NCBI GenBank assembly: GCA_036365455.1
Contig: JAWQUS010000011.1
Span: 6,096,001-6,160,000, forward strand
Length of the DNA stretch: 64,000 bases
Reading direction: 5' to 3'
Source: Macrosoma leucophasiata
Lineage: Eukaryota; Arthropoda; Insecta; Lepidoptera; Hedylidae
The notes under the pieces were generated by a model that saw only the letters and a list, made by a program, of their open reading frames with translations, ran no database searches and had not been told where the DNA came from. Shown here piece by piece: positions 1 to 8,299 of this stretch; the stretch's first letter is position 1, and the number at the start of each line of letters is the position of its first letter. A program made the translations under genes and the position numbers.

Positions 1-443
1 CACTTGTCGCAAAGAGCAAAATGTGGCATCCTTTCAAAATTGTCATCTATTAGCTGAGACTATTCATCGGCTACTTCATTTCCGATTAAAAAGTCGTAAA
101 ATATTACATCTCTCGGGAATATTAGCTTCGCGTTTAATATCCGGAAATTATTATACTCTCCAACAAAATCAGCTAATCTCCATTCCACTGTCGACTTTAT
201 CTCGTGAATTGCAATTTGTGGTTATTCAAAAGGAGCGTTTGTACAATACGAGCTGGTCTATTCAAGTGTAAATGATATAATCGCATTCAGACATGTGGTA
301 ATGTCCATGTTTCCTGCAGAGCTGAGGCGGGCGAGAAGTTGTAAGCCGACTGCAACATCAAATAGCAGTTGGGCACTGGTGCAGTGAAAAAGGACACACT
401 TCTCGCAAAGGGTACAATGTGGAATCTTTTCAAAATTGTTATA
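1..443. repeat. Partial direct repeat at window edge
   Basis: Bases 1-46 and about 396-443 are near copies (shared core 'atgtgg' ... 'tttcaaaattgt', both preceded by 'tcgcaaag'), giving a period near 397 bp. The repeat probably continues left of the window. The 82-codon open frame inside (23-271) has no recognisable motif, so I do not call it a gene. Confidence 0.55.
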
Positions 444-599
444 ATTGAGATAAATGAAAATTTGAAAGGAACTTTTTAATTCGTCGTGTTCTAATTTTCG
501 CCCGTAATCATTATTAACATAAACCGTTTAGTGATGCAGCAAAATCATTACTAGGTAAGTATTATATCATTACATAAATAAGTGTCTTTCTCAATGAAT

Positions 600-690
600 A
601 GGTGTATATTGTAGATAAGGATATGATGGGGCTGGCATATCCTCCAGTGGACAAAATACGCCAAAAAAAAATTAGATGAAAAAAAAAATA
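600..690 (+). mobile_element. Non-LTR retrotransposon 3' tail
   Basis: The sequence 'gatatgatggggctggcat' followed by an A-rich tail matches in layout the tails of the RNase-H-type fragments at 21060-21125 and 48130-48190 (opposite strand). All share a 'gatggggt/ctg' core, then 'gacaaaa' or 'aaaagtccc', then poly-A. It is inferred to be a 3'-truncated remnant of the same lineage. No coding part is visible upstream. Confidence 0.5.
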
Positions 691-845
691 TTTATTTATT
701 TATTTAAACTTTCTGCACAATTAAGCACAAGAGGCGGATTTAATGCTAGACAGCATTCTCTACCAGTCAACCTTAGGGTTGTGTAGAAAACGTAGATTGG
801 TAGTGCATTGAAAATGCGTAGAATACGGTAAGTTAAAAGTCATTA
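691..845. repeat. Dispersed repeat, retrotransposon 3'-UTR type
   Basis: TATT/TTTA-rich start, then 'aagaggcggatttaatgct' and 'ctctaccagtcaacct'. I recognise this pattern from 3' ends of non-LTR elements scattered through lepidopteran genomes. Exact family not assigned. Confidence 0.4.
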
Positions 846-1496
846 TATAAAAACATATTTCATGAATAAATACGACTATACATTAAGAAATACATATAGG
901 AAAATATATACATACATATCTAGACAATAACATAAATACATATATGCATAAATATAATATATACATAACCATAATAAATATACCTATATATTTAAATAAT
1001 TCCGAAAACAAACAACTTAAAATAAAATGACGAATTCTTTATTGTAATGAAATAACTCAAAGCATCTTGAGAAAAATCAAATAATGTGAACGTCCATAGC
1101 ATAGATGCAAATAAACTGCTATCTACTAAATGTGATGTAGCTCCTGCAAATCAGAACAGACTAGTCCCCAGACAGAGTACCAGTCTTCTTCGAAGATGCC
1201 CATGAGATATAGTAATAATTTAGTATTAATGTATTAGACTGAAAATAAATACTGAGAATAATAAATGCCATCTCGAGACCAGTCGGCTATGTAAATCCAA
1301 TAAAAAAGTAACCAATGTGAACGGTAGTACGATCGATACCTAAGTATGTCATTGTAGTCTTTATAACATGACATCCATTTTTTTTTGTTGTAACGTATAG
1401 TAGGAAAGGCCTCTAGCGAGATATGTAATAGATATTACTTTTATAAATAAGTAATATTACACGCATCAACACCATCAACAAAATATAACATGTTTG
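846..1496. other. AT-rich stretch, nothing recognised
   Basis: Low-complexity AT-rich DNA ('catacata', 'tatata' runs). No open frame, RNA gene or repeat boundary could be supported. Confidence 0.5.
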
Positions 1497-1718
1497 TATA
1501 TTATTTCGCATTAACACATGCTTGTGAAATATATTTTATTTTAAAGAAAAATGGAAAGAAAAATTTGACTTCAGGCGAGACTCGAACTCGCGGCCTACTG
1601 GGAATCTAGTCCAGCCGCTCTTCCAATTGAGCTACTGAAGTCCTGCCCGATTTGTCAAATCTTTCCTTCACATTTATTTCCTTGCTTTATGGTAGCAGTA
1701 GCGCCATCTATTGCCAAC
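1497..1718 (-). repeat. tRNA-bearing repeat, copy 1 (inverted)
   Basis: The reverse complement of this block matches 4258-4482 almost throughout: 'gttggcaatagatggcgct', then 'gtgaaggaaagatttgacaa', a tRNA-like core, 'aaatttttctttcc' and 'gcgaaataatat'. The match extends well beyond the tRNA on both sides. This is therefore a duplicated repeat unit or SINE-like element, not an isolated tRNA gene. Confidence 0.75.
1567..1642 (-). tRNA. tRNA-Tyr-like sequence (probably pseudo-tRNA)
   Basis: On the minus strand a cloverleaf can be drawn. Acceptor GACTTCAG pairs with CTGAAGTC; the D arm is GCTC...GAGC; the T arm is GCGAG-TTCGAGT-CTCGC. Box A (TAGCTCAATTGG) and box B (GTTCGAGTC) are close to the pol III consensus. 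Overall wording ('TAGCTCAgTTGG...GAGCGG..GGACT') resembles insect tRNA-Tyr without its intron. The anticodon stem has a mismatch, and the loop CTAGATT would give AGA rather than GTA, so a working tRNA-Tyr is unlikely. It is probably a tRNA-derived repeat head. Confidence 0.6.
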
Positions 1719-1741
1719 CATGCTAGTTAGATTCCCAGACT

Positions 1742-1815
1742 GCTGGACTAGATTCCCAGTAGGCCGCGAGTTCGAGTCTCGCCTGAAGTCAAATTTTTCT
1801 TTCCATTTTTCTTTA
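1742..1815 (+). repeat. Partial inverted copy of the tRNA-bearing repeat
   Basis: It repeats the 3' half of the tRNA-like core from 'gctggactagattcccag' through 'gcctgaagtc' and the following 'aaatttttctttcc'. It is in opposite orientation to copy 1 only about 100 bp away, so bases 1541-1614 and 1742-1815 form a large inverted repeat. Confidence 0.75.
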
Positions 1816-2351
1816 AAATAAAATAAAATATAACATTTTTCTTTAATGAAACTTAAAGGTTGCGTTGCGGAGGCAGTCCTAACAAGACGAATATCAAAGG
1901 TATATATAGACGAGGATCAAATTATCCTTAAAATTTGTCTTTGTCTAAGTTGTGTTCTTACTAATTAAGTATCAACTAAAAAAATAAACCGGATAACATG
2001 TACCAAATAAACTAAAAAGCCCTCGGTCTTACAGAGGTTTAATTTTTTTTTGAGATCCTTGCGGTTCAAGAATTCTAGATCTTTGAGGAAAAGTAGGTAT
2101 TCCCGATTCAAAAAACCGTTCATTGCAAAATAACCTTTATCACATAAATGCTTACATGTACCGCTCAAATTGTCTCTCACAGTACCTGAAACAAAATAAC
2201 ATAATAATATGTTAAAATTTCTTTGTAATAACATTTTCAAGGTGGCTACGATAGGTACCATCGAAGAAGTTTCCGGTGATCCAAAATCATTGCAAATTGA
2301 ACTTTATCGCCACACATAGGGAACCGACGTGATCTACCGAACATTTATTCG
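1816..2351. other. No supported feature
   Basis: A 98-codon minus-strand frame (1965-2261) exists but shows no family motif and has AT-driven composition. I see nothing else here. Confidence 0.45.
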
Positions 2352-2437
2352 ATGGCACATCTTTTCGTTCAATTATTTATCAAGGCGAAGGTCATTCATC
2401 AGTGTGTGTTGCCAGTGATGACATACGGAAAAAAAAA
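2352..2437 (+). pseudogene. Fragment of non-LTR retrotransposon ORF2 (post-RT)
   Basis: The frame reads KVIHQCVLPVMTYG. This is the conserved 'KVFDQCVLPVMTYG' block that follows the RT domain in a common RTE-like endonuclease/reverse-transcriptase family. The block is cut off by an A run ('ggaaaaaaaaaatt'), and the following residues no longer match. A second fragment with the same block is at 52204-52320. Confidence 0.65.
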
Positions 2438-2873
2438 ATTAAAAGTAGTGTCTCTCCTTTTGATTTATCTTGACAGAACCATGCAATTGATGTGTTTTTC
2501 ACACCTCTGTACCTTCCTTCAACTCCTATTCTAAAGTTTTATTTTTTATATCCTATGTAGCCTATTCCGTCTATTTTTTGAGTCCCACTTTTACTACAAA
2601 TTTTATTTCAAACTTAATTCAATATTAGGTAGGTATTAGGAATTATGGCCAACCAAGAGATAAGAGTACGTCCACACGTCCACTGTCCATTAGGTTTGCT
2701 GGCCATGCGAAGGTAATCCGTGTGATAACACACAGCCGACAACTTCAAGCTCACCGGGCCTACGTCGGATTAGTATTGAATGAAAAGTGTCGCGTTAGCT
2801 TAAATGTTGAAAATTATACAGATATTCTATGATTCTGTATGTGTACGAAGCTCGAGAGCGAAATGTTTATTTC
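2438..2873. other. No supported feature
   Basis: AT-rich sequence with no convincing frame, repeat match inside the window, or RNA fold. Confidence 0.4.
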
Positions 2874-2930
2874 TTAAGCTATTGCATAGCTTCTATCGCG
2901 GGCCTTGAGCGCGGGAACCGAATTCAGAAA

Positions 2931-2983
2931 TTCCGTAACGAAAAAACCGCACGCCCGGAGCGTGCGATTTTTTCGTTACGGAA
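2931..2983. repeat. Near-perfect hairpin, 24-bp arms
   Basis: Arms 2931-2954 and 2960-2983 (TTCCGTAACG...CGCACGC / GCGTGCG...CGTTACGGAA) pair with one C-A mismatch around the 5-nt loop CCGGA. The sister repeat at 50.7 kb has the left arm but not its inverted copy, so the right arm appears to be a later templated addition. Confidence 0.85.
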
Positions 2984-3042
2984 ATACAAATGTTAAATTA
3001 ATTTAAAGAAAGTCATGTATAATTTCGCCGTCCGACCTCGTG

Positions 3043-3123
3043 GGTAGCGTGGCCGAGCGGTCTAGGCGCTGGTTAAAGACACCAGTCTCTTCGGAGGCGT
3101 GGGTTCGAATTCCACCGCTGCCA
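3043..3123 (+). tRNA. tRNA-Leu(AAG)-like, class II, probably defective
   Basis: 81 nt with acceptor GGTAGCG/CGCTGCC, discriminator A, box A TGGCCGAGCGG, T-arm loop TTCGAAT, and a short class-II variable arm (TCTCTTCGGAG). The anticodon stem CTGGT/ACCAG is intact. The loop reads TAAAGAC: AAG sits at positions 34-36, but the nearly invariant U33 is A and position 37 is A instead of G. Structure and boxes point to tRNA-Leu. The loop changes and its location inside a dispersed repeat suggest a pseudo-tRNA, although transcription is possible. Confidence 0.75.
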
Positions 3124-3326
3124 AGATTGTTTTTGTTCATTTTTTTTAATGGTTGTTTTTCCATTCAATATTTAAAAAGTGGTAAATATTAATAGAAAAT
3201 TATTGTTTCATTTTTCTTTTATTTGCATTTTATTTTGTTTTGCATAATTTTAGATAATTATGTAAATGCAATAGCTTTACCGCGGCAGTCCCCGAGTGCC
3301 ACACGTCTTTTTTTTAAGTAATAAAG

Positions 3327-3658
3327 GGAAGCGTGCATGGCCCCGTGGCTGGTGTAGATCGTAAGCGATCTACTCGGTTAAGCATTACGGGCGCGGTCGG
3401 GTGTGTGATGGGTGACCGCTAGTGGCAAATTAAATGCGCGTTTCCGTGCTTCGGAGGGCACGTTAAGCCGTCGGTCCCGGTTGCTATCGATAGATAGCAG
3501 TCGTTAAACTTTGTCGGAGGCCTAATGGCCAGTTTGAGAATATCCGACAGCGGGTTGGCCACTAACCCGTATCTCTACCAACCCGCATTGGAGCAGCGTG
3601 GTGGAGTAAGCTCGTGCCCAGCAGTGGGATTATATTGGGTTGCCATTATTATTATTAT
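3327..3658 (+). mobile_element. 5S rRNA-derived SINE, full length
   Basis: The first ~90 bp contain the internal-promoter half of 5S rRNA: 'ctcggttaagc', 'cgggcgcggtc' and 'gatgggtgaccgc' (boxes A to C in order). A body follows ('cgtgcttcggagggcacgtt', 'cggtcccggttgctatc', 'gcccagcagtggga') and the element ends in an ATT repeat. It is flanked by a perfect 11-bp direct repeat AAGTAATAAAG at 3316-3326 and 3659-3669, as expected for target-primed retrotransposition. The shared 'gcccagcagtggga' tail suggests mobilisation by a LINE with the same 3' end. Its 63-codon frame is incidental. Confidence 0.85.
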
Positions 3659-3669
3659 AAGTAATAAAG

Positions 3670-4257
3670 TGTCAACGAAGAGTACAGTTTACAATCATGC
3701 TAAGCGAAGACTGTAGCCAATAACCATTAGATACGTACAAACAAGGATACAGTTTAGATTAATGATGAGTTGCCTTTTAAAATTTACATGAAACCAGACA
3801 TTTGAATGTACGGGTAGATGCATTGCCACACCTGAGGCCTAGTATTACGCTTCTGTGCCTCGAAATTCGGATAACAAGGTAACAAGTATATTCACTCTAG
3901 AATAAAATGTAGTATACTTAGTAATATAATAATAAATCTTTTATTTTTTGATAGCCTCACCTTTTATAGTTGTCGTAAAAGCTGGAACACATTTGGTTAA
4001 CGTATGCAACAACTATAAAAATATTTAATGTAAAACAGTGATAATTAAGAACTGGCTTAATATTAGAGACTAAAACATGAAACTGAACAATGAAAATAGT
4101 CTAGTTTTGTCTAGTGTCACTAAACTGCAAGCTTACATTAGCAATAACACGTTTTTTATATATATATCCCACCCATCCCATATATCCCATTTTTATTTAC
4201 GCATAGACATAGACCCCATCGAGTCTCCCATAGACCCTCTATAGGGGGTATATGGAC
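3670..4257. other. No supported feature
   Basis: AT-rich with a short TA run near 4160. No gene or repeat recognised. Confidence 0.4.
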
Positions 4258-4482
4258 TGTTGGCAATAGATGGCGCTGCTGCTACCATAAAGCAATACAA
4301 TAAATGTGAAGGAAAGATTTGACAAATCGGGCAGGACTTCAGTAGCTCAATTGGAAGAGCGGCTGGACTAGATTCCCAGTAGGCCGCGAGTTCGAGTCTC
4401 GCCTGAAGTCAAATTTTTATTACCATTTTTCTTTAAATAAAATATATTTCACAAGCATGTGTTAATGCGAAATAATATAAAA
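4258..4482 (+). repeat. tRNA-bearing repeat, copy 2
   Basis: The direct-orientation partner of 1497-1718. Similarity covers 'gttggcaatagatggcgct' upstream of the tRNA-like core and 'cacaagcatgtgttaatgcg' downstream of it. The two copies lie in opposite orientation about 2.6 kb apart. Confidence 0.75.
4335..4410 (+). tRNA. tRNA-Tyr-like sequence, copy 2
   Basis: Identical in sequence to the minus-strand copy at 1567-1642: eight-pair acceptor GACTTCAG/CTGAAGTC, intact D and T arms, 9-nt or mismatched anticodon region (GGACTAGATTCC). No T-stretch terminator follows directly, only 'aaattttta'. Probably a repeat head rather than a functional tRNA. Confidence 0.55.
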
Positions 4483-4499
4483 AACTATATGGACCACTT

Positions 4500-4885
4500 T
4501 GGGAATCACTGATCTATACAAATATATAAAATTGGAGTGTCTGTTTGTATTTATACCAATAAATAAAATTGGAGTGTATGTTTGTAATATAAATAACCGC
4601 TTTGTACTGAATGCATTTGAATGTTTACACGGTACATATGCTAAAATAACATTTTTTACTATTTTTGTCTGTCTGATTGTTTATTTGTCTGTTTGTTCCA
4701 GCTAATCTCGGGAACGGCTGGACCGATTTTGACAGGACTTCCTTCTTCACTGGCAGATAGCTTATGTACCTAATAAGGAGTAACTTAGGCTATTACACTA
4801 GCTGCGCCCACGAATTTGTCCGGGCAGATTGTGAACAATCATACATTCTCACGCGGACGGAGTCGCGGGCACAGCTAGTTATTAA
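4500..4885 (+). repeat. Dispersed repeat with LINE-like end
   Basis: Contains 'tatataaaattggagtgt' twice (4524 and 4563 area), then 'gggaacggctggaccgattt' and 'gctgcgccca' ... 'gtcgcgggcacagctagt'. The 'ggctggaccgattttga' phrase and the closing 'ctagctgcgcc / cgcgggcacagctag' inverted motif are typical of widespread lepidopteran repeats. Family name not assigned. Confidence 0.5.
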
Positions 4886-5445
4886 ATAAAATAATAATTA
4901 TTGGAAAATATTATGATCAAAACTATCTTTGAATGTTTGTTCCACAAAACGGATTTGCGAATAAAAGTTGAAGAACTATTCAGTCCTGCTAACCTAAATA
5001 GTAAAGGAAACCAAGATAAAAGTAGTACTTTTAAAGTTCACACAGCATTTTAGTTATTCAACAAATCTTGAAGATATGAGTGTACTTCATGCTGGTAAAT
5101 AAAACTGATCAAGATTACTCACTAATTTGAAATTCTGTTACATAATACGTACTGTGACCCAGATTTCAGCTAACGCTTTGTGAGTTGATGCGACTGAAAC
5201 TAAAAACAAGTTAGTTTCAAATTATAACTTTAAAAAATTATAAACAAAGAGAGCAACGTAAGACTAAATATAAATAATTATCTCACGAAATAATTATGAT
5301 AATATGAAATAATTAAATAAAAACCATTTCAGGATACATTTAGGGAGGTATTACTATTAAAAAGGACAATAACCTCTAGAAGAAAATTACTTATATCTTG
5401 ATATTTTCATGATATTTCACAATACAATCTTTCCAACACATTGTT
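4886..5445. other. No supported feature
   Basis: AT-rich; a possible 3' splice-like 'ccatttcag' at 5323-5331 has no convincing exon after it. Confidence 0.35.
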
Positions 5446-5781
5446 GTGCTTGAAAGGAAATCTATTATAGTCGTCATGCTTGATATAGTTGAAAATAAAA
5501 TAGAAACAATTGAAGGCGATGGGGCAAAATTGATGCTTTCAGGAGTTACGTATAACATTGGAGCAACGAATGGACGCATTGTAGAAGATTCAGTTGAACT
5601 CAGTAAATATCAGCACCGATACAGACGTAGGTACGATAACGATTCAGTAAATTTACTTTCCAGCAAAACCGAACTGCTGGCACCGAGGCATAACAACCTA
5701 AAACCACCGAGGCATAACAAACAAAATGCAGATGCGTCACTCCTGAGGCCCAAGGAGTTATGCCTTTGTGCCGGGAATTAA
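5446..5781 (+). CDS. Unrecognised open frame, doubtful
   Basis: 111 codons from a TTG-type start; the first in-frame ATG is near 5476. The first ~75 residues (e.g. VMLDIVENKIETIEGDG, NIGATNGRIVEDSVEL) have protein-like composition and avoid the AT-rich codons of neighbouring DNA. The C-terminal third is read out of repeat family A (from ~5723). No family match from memory. It could be a fragment of an old transposon protein or a chance frame. Confidence 0.15.
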   Translation: MLERKSIIVVMLDIVENKIETIEGDGAKLMLSGVTYNIGATNGRIVEDSVELSKYQHRYRRRYDNDSVNLLSSKTELLAPRHNNLKPPRHNKQNADASLLRPKELCLCAGN

Positions 5782-5906
5782 AGGACCGTACATTACCATC
5801 TGACCGGAACACAATAGTGTTGAACACTACCATTTAGCGGTAAGTATATTAGGTAATGCGGTGGTGCCTACGCCCGCGAGCTCCGTCACTGGAGCTCTAC
5901 CACCAA
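5723..5906 (+). repeat. Repeat family A, copy 1 (5'-truncated)
   Basis: Family A reads from 'ggcaaacaagcatgcagttc' through 'gcctctgtgccggaaatta', 'aacactaccatttagcggc' and 'ggtaatgcggtggtgccta', ending in the hairpin GAGCTCC-gtcact-GGAGCTC and 'taccaccagt'. This copy starts at 'aaaatgcagatgcg' and keeps the intact terminal hairpin (about 5878-5897). Confidence 0.8.
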
Positions 5907-5950
5907 TGAAACTATAAACTGTCGCTACTGTAACAGTTTTTATAGAAGTA

Positions 5951-6231
5951 TTTTTTATGTGATGATGTAGCAAAAACAAGCATACAGTTCACATTGATGT
6001 TAAGTATATACTGCAGCATATAGATATAAAGCTAAAAAAAAAAAATGTAGTGTCGCCACTCCTGAAGCTTAAGCTGATATGCCTCTGTGCCGAAAATTAC
6101 AGGGCCGTACGTTACATGACCGGAACACTATAACGCTGAACGCTACCATTTAGCGGCTAATACATTAAATAATGCAGTGGTGCTTACGCTCTCGCGCTTC
6201 ACATTACTGCAACTCCACTAGCAAAAAGTAT
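5951..6231 (+). repeat. Repeat family A, copy 2 (diverged)
   Basis: Same orientation as, and 45 bp after, copy 1. It retains the head ('acaagcatacagttcacatt') and the middle ('gccgaaaattacagggccg'). The terminal hairpin is destroyed by substitutions ('ttcacattactgcaactcc'). Confidence 0.75.
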
Positions 6232-6659
6232 TTCCTGATAGATATCTCAACAAACATAAGGAATAAGAGTACTTCTCAAAAGAAACATACATGTATAATA
6301 TTGTTTAAGTAAAGAAATGAGAATGATGTTTGTATGTAGTTACTTTAAATAAAAATAAACAACCCGTCACAAAGCATTAATGCTATAAAATAAAATGAAT
6401 TGATTTCTCTTGTACGGAATAAAAATGTGAAATGGACTCGAGAATTGAGCACAAAATAGTATTAAAACAAAAGCGTAATGAGTTTAATGCATTAAACAGA
6501 CTGCATTTTCAGCTGCCGTATTTACTGTGTAAAAAAAAGGAAATTTGAAATATATGAACGATATTGTTTCCGAAGATAAAATTGCTGCCAGGATGTGTAG
6601 GTAACTATATCTAAGTATATCTTTTTTATCTAGTGTTTATACATATAATAAGTCAAGCG
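6232..6659. other. No supported feature
   Basis: AT-rich intergenic-type sequence; nothing recognised. Confidence 0.4.
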
Positions 6660-6749
6660 AACAAATACCGGACAAACCATTCCAATAGGTCTGTAGTCAA
6701 AATAACTGCGATTGCCATTCCACCTGCCAAGCGTGACGATTATGACATA
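6660..6749. repeat. Repeat family E fragment
   Basis: 'aaaccattccaataggtctg' and 'actgcgattgcca' ... 'ctgccaagcgtgacg' match parts of 24500-24790, 28535-28740 and 37745-37925. Family E appears in four places in the window. Its ends are not resolved. Confidence 0.5.
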
Positions 6750-6937
6750 TCCCCTCACAACAGTGTTGTGCGTCATTAGGTACGCACAACACTGCTGACA
6801 ACACTGTGAGCGTCTTCTCTCGTCTCATTTACATGAAATAACATCCCCTCACAACAGTGTTGTGCGTCATTAGGTACGCACAACACTGCTGACAACACTG
6901 TGAGCGTCTTCTCTTGTCTCATTTACATGAAATAACA
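6750..6937. repeat. 94-bp tandem duplication with internal hairpin
   Basis: Units 6750-6843 and 6844-6937 are nearly identical (one C/T difference seen, 'ctctcgtctc' vs 'ctcttgtctc'). Each contains an inverted repeat CAGTGTTGTGCGT ... ACGCACAACACTG with an 8-nt loop, inside outer arms CTCACA/TGTGAG. The near identity implies a recent duplication. Confidence 0.9.
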
Positions 6938-7050
6938 AAATGTACTTACAGGGCTGTATTCTCCGAAGAGGGAAGCAGAGGTATGCTTTCAAACAACTTA
7001 CCGTGCATGTAGCAAGCAACTAAGTTTCAGTAGTAAGAAACGGGTGAAAT

Positions 7051-7646
7051 TAAAAACCGGACAAGTGTGAGTTCGACTCGCGTGGTGAGGGTTCCGTAAT
7101 TTAAATAAATATTTTCGAAAATATTACAGATTTAAAATGCAGGGACATAGCGGTTACGGTGGTACCGGCAGGGGTGTTATATCGTATTATTAAGAATTTT
7201 CGATTTAATTTGAATACTCAAACTTCTTTTAGGTTTTTCAGTAATCTATAGGCAAAGAACTATTTTCCACATTTTTTTCAAAATTTTAAGTTCAGTAGTT
7301 TCGGAGATAGGGGGGTCAATTTTCGTCGTTTTTCTTAAATAACTTCAAATTTGTTTATGCAAAAATTATAAAAAAAATATATCTGAGATGCTGACAACAA
7401 CTTCTTTCATTTGATATGACACACGACACAGTTTACGATTTTTTTATAAATTTTTTGATTTACCCCTTTTTTTATTTTTTATTTTTTGATAATGTGGGCC
7501 ACATTATCAAAAAATAAAAAATAAAAAAAAGGGTTGTTTAAAATTTATTATTTTACTTGACGTGTTCATATTTGGGTCACCAATTTACATACATTCATCA
7601 AATTTCAACTCAATCGGTCGAGTAGTTTCGGAGCTAATTAGCTGTG

Positions 7647-7677
<31 letters not shown>

Positions 7678-7731
7678 TACGAGTGATCCTATAAGGGTTC
7701 CTTTTTCCTTTTAAGGTACGGAACCCTAAAA
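7051..7731 (+). mobile_element. Dispersed repeat family B, copy 1
   Basis: Begins 'accggacaagtgtgagttcg', contains 'atgcagggacatagcggtta' and 'gtttcggagatagggggg', and ends with 'gacagacggacagacagac', 'gagtgatcctataagggttc' and 'ggtacggaaccctaaaa'. This architecture is a very common insect repeat, thought to be a non-LTR-related or SINE-like 3' end. Two further long copies occur (27881-28521 minus, 54976-55571 plus). A foldback at 7463-7533 replaces the C-rich stretch seen in both of them. Confidence 0.75.
7463..7533. repeat. Near-perfect 35-bp-arm palindrome, 1-nt loop
   Basis: Left arm 7463-7497 and right arm 7499-7533 pair around G7498 with a single C-A mismatch (GATAATGTGG / CCACATTATC at the centre, then T/A-rich arms to CCC/GGG). 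It sits inside family B at the position where the other two copies have simple C- or G-rich sequence. Confidence 0.9.
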
Positions 7732-7739
7732 GTGTTCAA

Positions 7740-8055
7740 ATTTAACGAGGCAGCAAATTTCTGCTTTCTTAATTCTACCAATTAACGCGACGTAATCAAA
7801 TCTATTCGTCCATAAATAAAACAAACGTAGACTAACGTATTTATTATACAAACAAACCTCTCGCATGTAGCAAGATCATAAATAGCAATAAAACAGATTG
7901 TATTTACTCAGCTCACCAATACTTATTGCCGCCTTGGGCATCAAAGGGAAGTGGATTACATGGATGATGCGATATGATGGGTATTTCGTTTTATTTGCCT
8001 TATTACCTATTGAGCGAGGCAGTTTGCCTGGGAGCTTCATTTTTTCTTATTTCTG
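7740..8055. other. No supported feature
   Basis: The 75-codon frame from 7898 runs into the foldback at 8056 and shows no family motif. Confidence 0.35.
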
Positions 8056-8113
8056 TAACGTTCGCCTACTCCAATTTGACTTATTCAAGTCAAATTGGAG
8101 TAGGCGAACGTTA
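8056..8113. repeat. Perfect hairpin, 27-bp arms, 4-nt loop
   Basis: 8056-8082 (TAACGTTCGCC...TTTGACTT) is the exact reverse complement of 8087-8113; the loop is ATTC. No mismatches and a mixed, not low-complexity, sequence. Confidence 0.95.
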
Positions 8114-8242
8114 AAATCTATTTGATCTCGGTCTTTCCGAGAAATGAAAATGGGGCTACTTGATTCCACGAGTACCTACCTGATGTGATCGTAATAAAAG
8201 CTGTATTTGATTGACATTTGATAAGCACAGAGTTAACCGACT

Positions 8243-8290
8243 GTATGTCCATGTCCTTTACGGGGTAGGTAGACAGTGCGTCTACCTACA
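8243..8290 (-). repeat. Repeat family G fragment
   Basis: 'ctttacggggtaggtagaca' belongs to the family whose plus form reads 'ggcgtgaagatacatacata' with 'ctaagggacc' before it (compare 24060-24190 and 62411-62490). Confidence 0.45.
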
Positions 8291-8299
8291 GGAGCGTCA

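Larger units (their letters stand above)
2874..3316 (+). repeat. tRNA-Leu-bearing repeat unit, copy 1
   Basis: Homology to 50356-50787 (inverted) runs from 'ttaagctattgcatagctt' through a tRNA-Leu-like core to 'gccacacgtctttttttt'. About 170 bp upstream and 190 bp downstream of the tRNA are shared, far more than a tRNA gene alone would explain. The main difference is a foldback at 2931-2983 that copy 2 lacks. Its 3' end abuts a 5S-derived SINE. Confidence 0.8.

Noticed and set aside
4335..4410. Amber-suppressor tRNA (CTA anticodon)
   Set aside because: Placing CTA at positions 34-36 removes U33 and the stem does not close. The sequence is better explained as a degenerate tRNA-Tyr-like repeat head.
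5391..5579. 62-codon minus-strand frame antisense to the 5.4-kb frame
   Set aside because: Shadow of the plus-strand frame; no independent support.
6750..6937. Short repeats with spacers as a CRISPR-like array
   Set aside because: Only two tandem units with no variable spacers, in a eukaryotic repeat-rich context.
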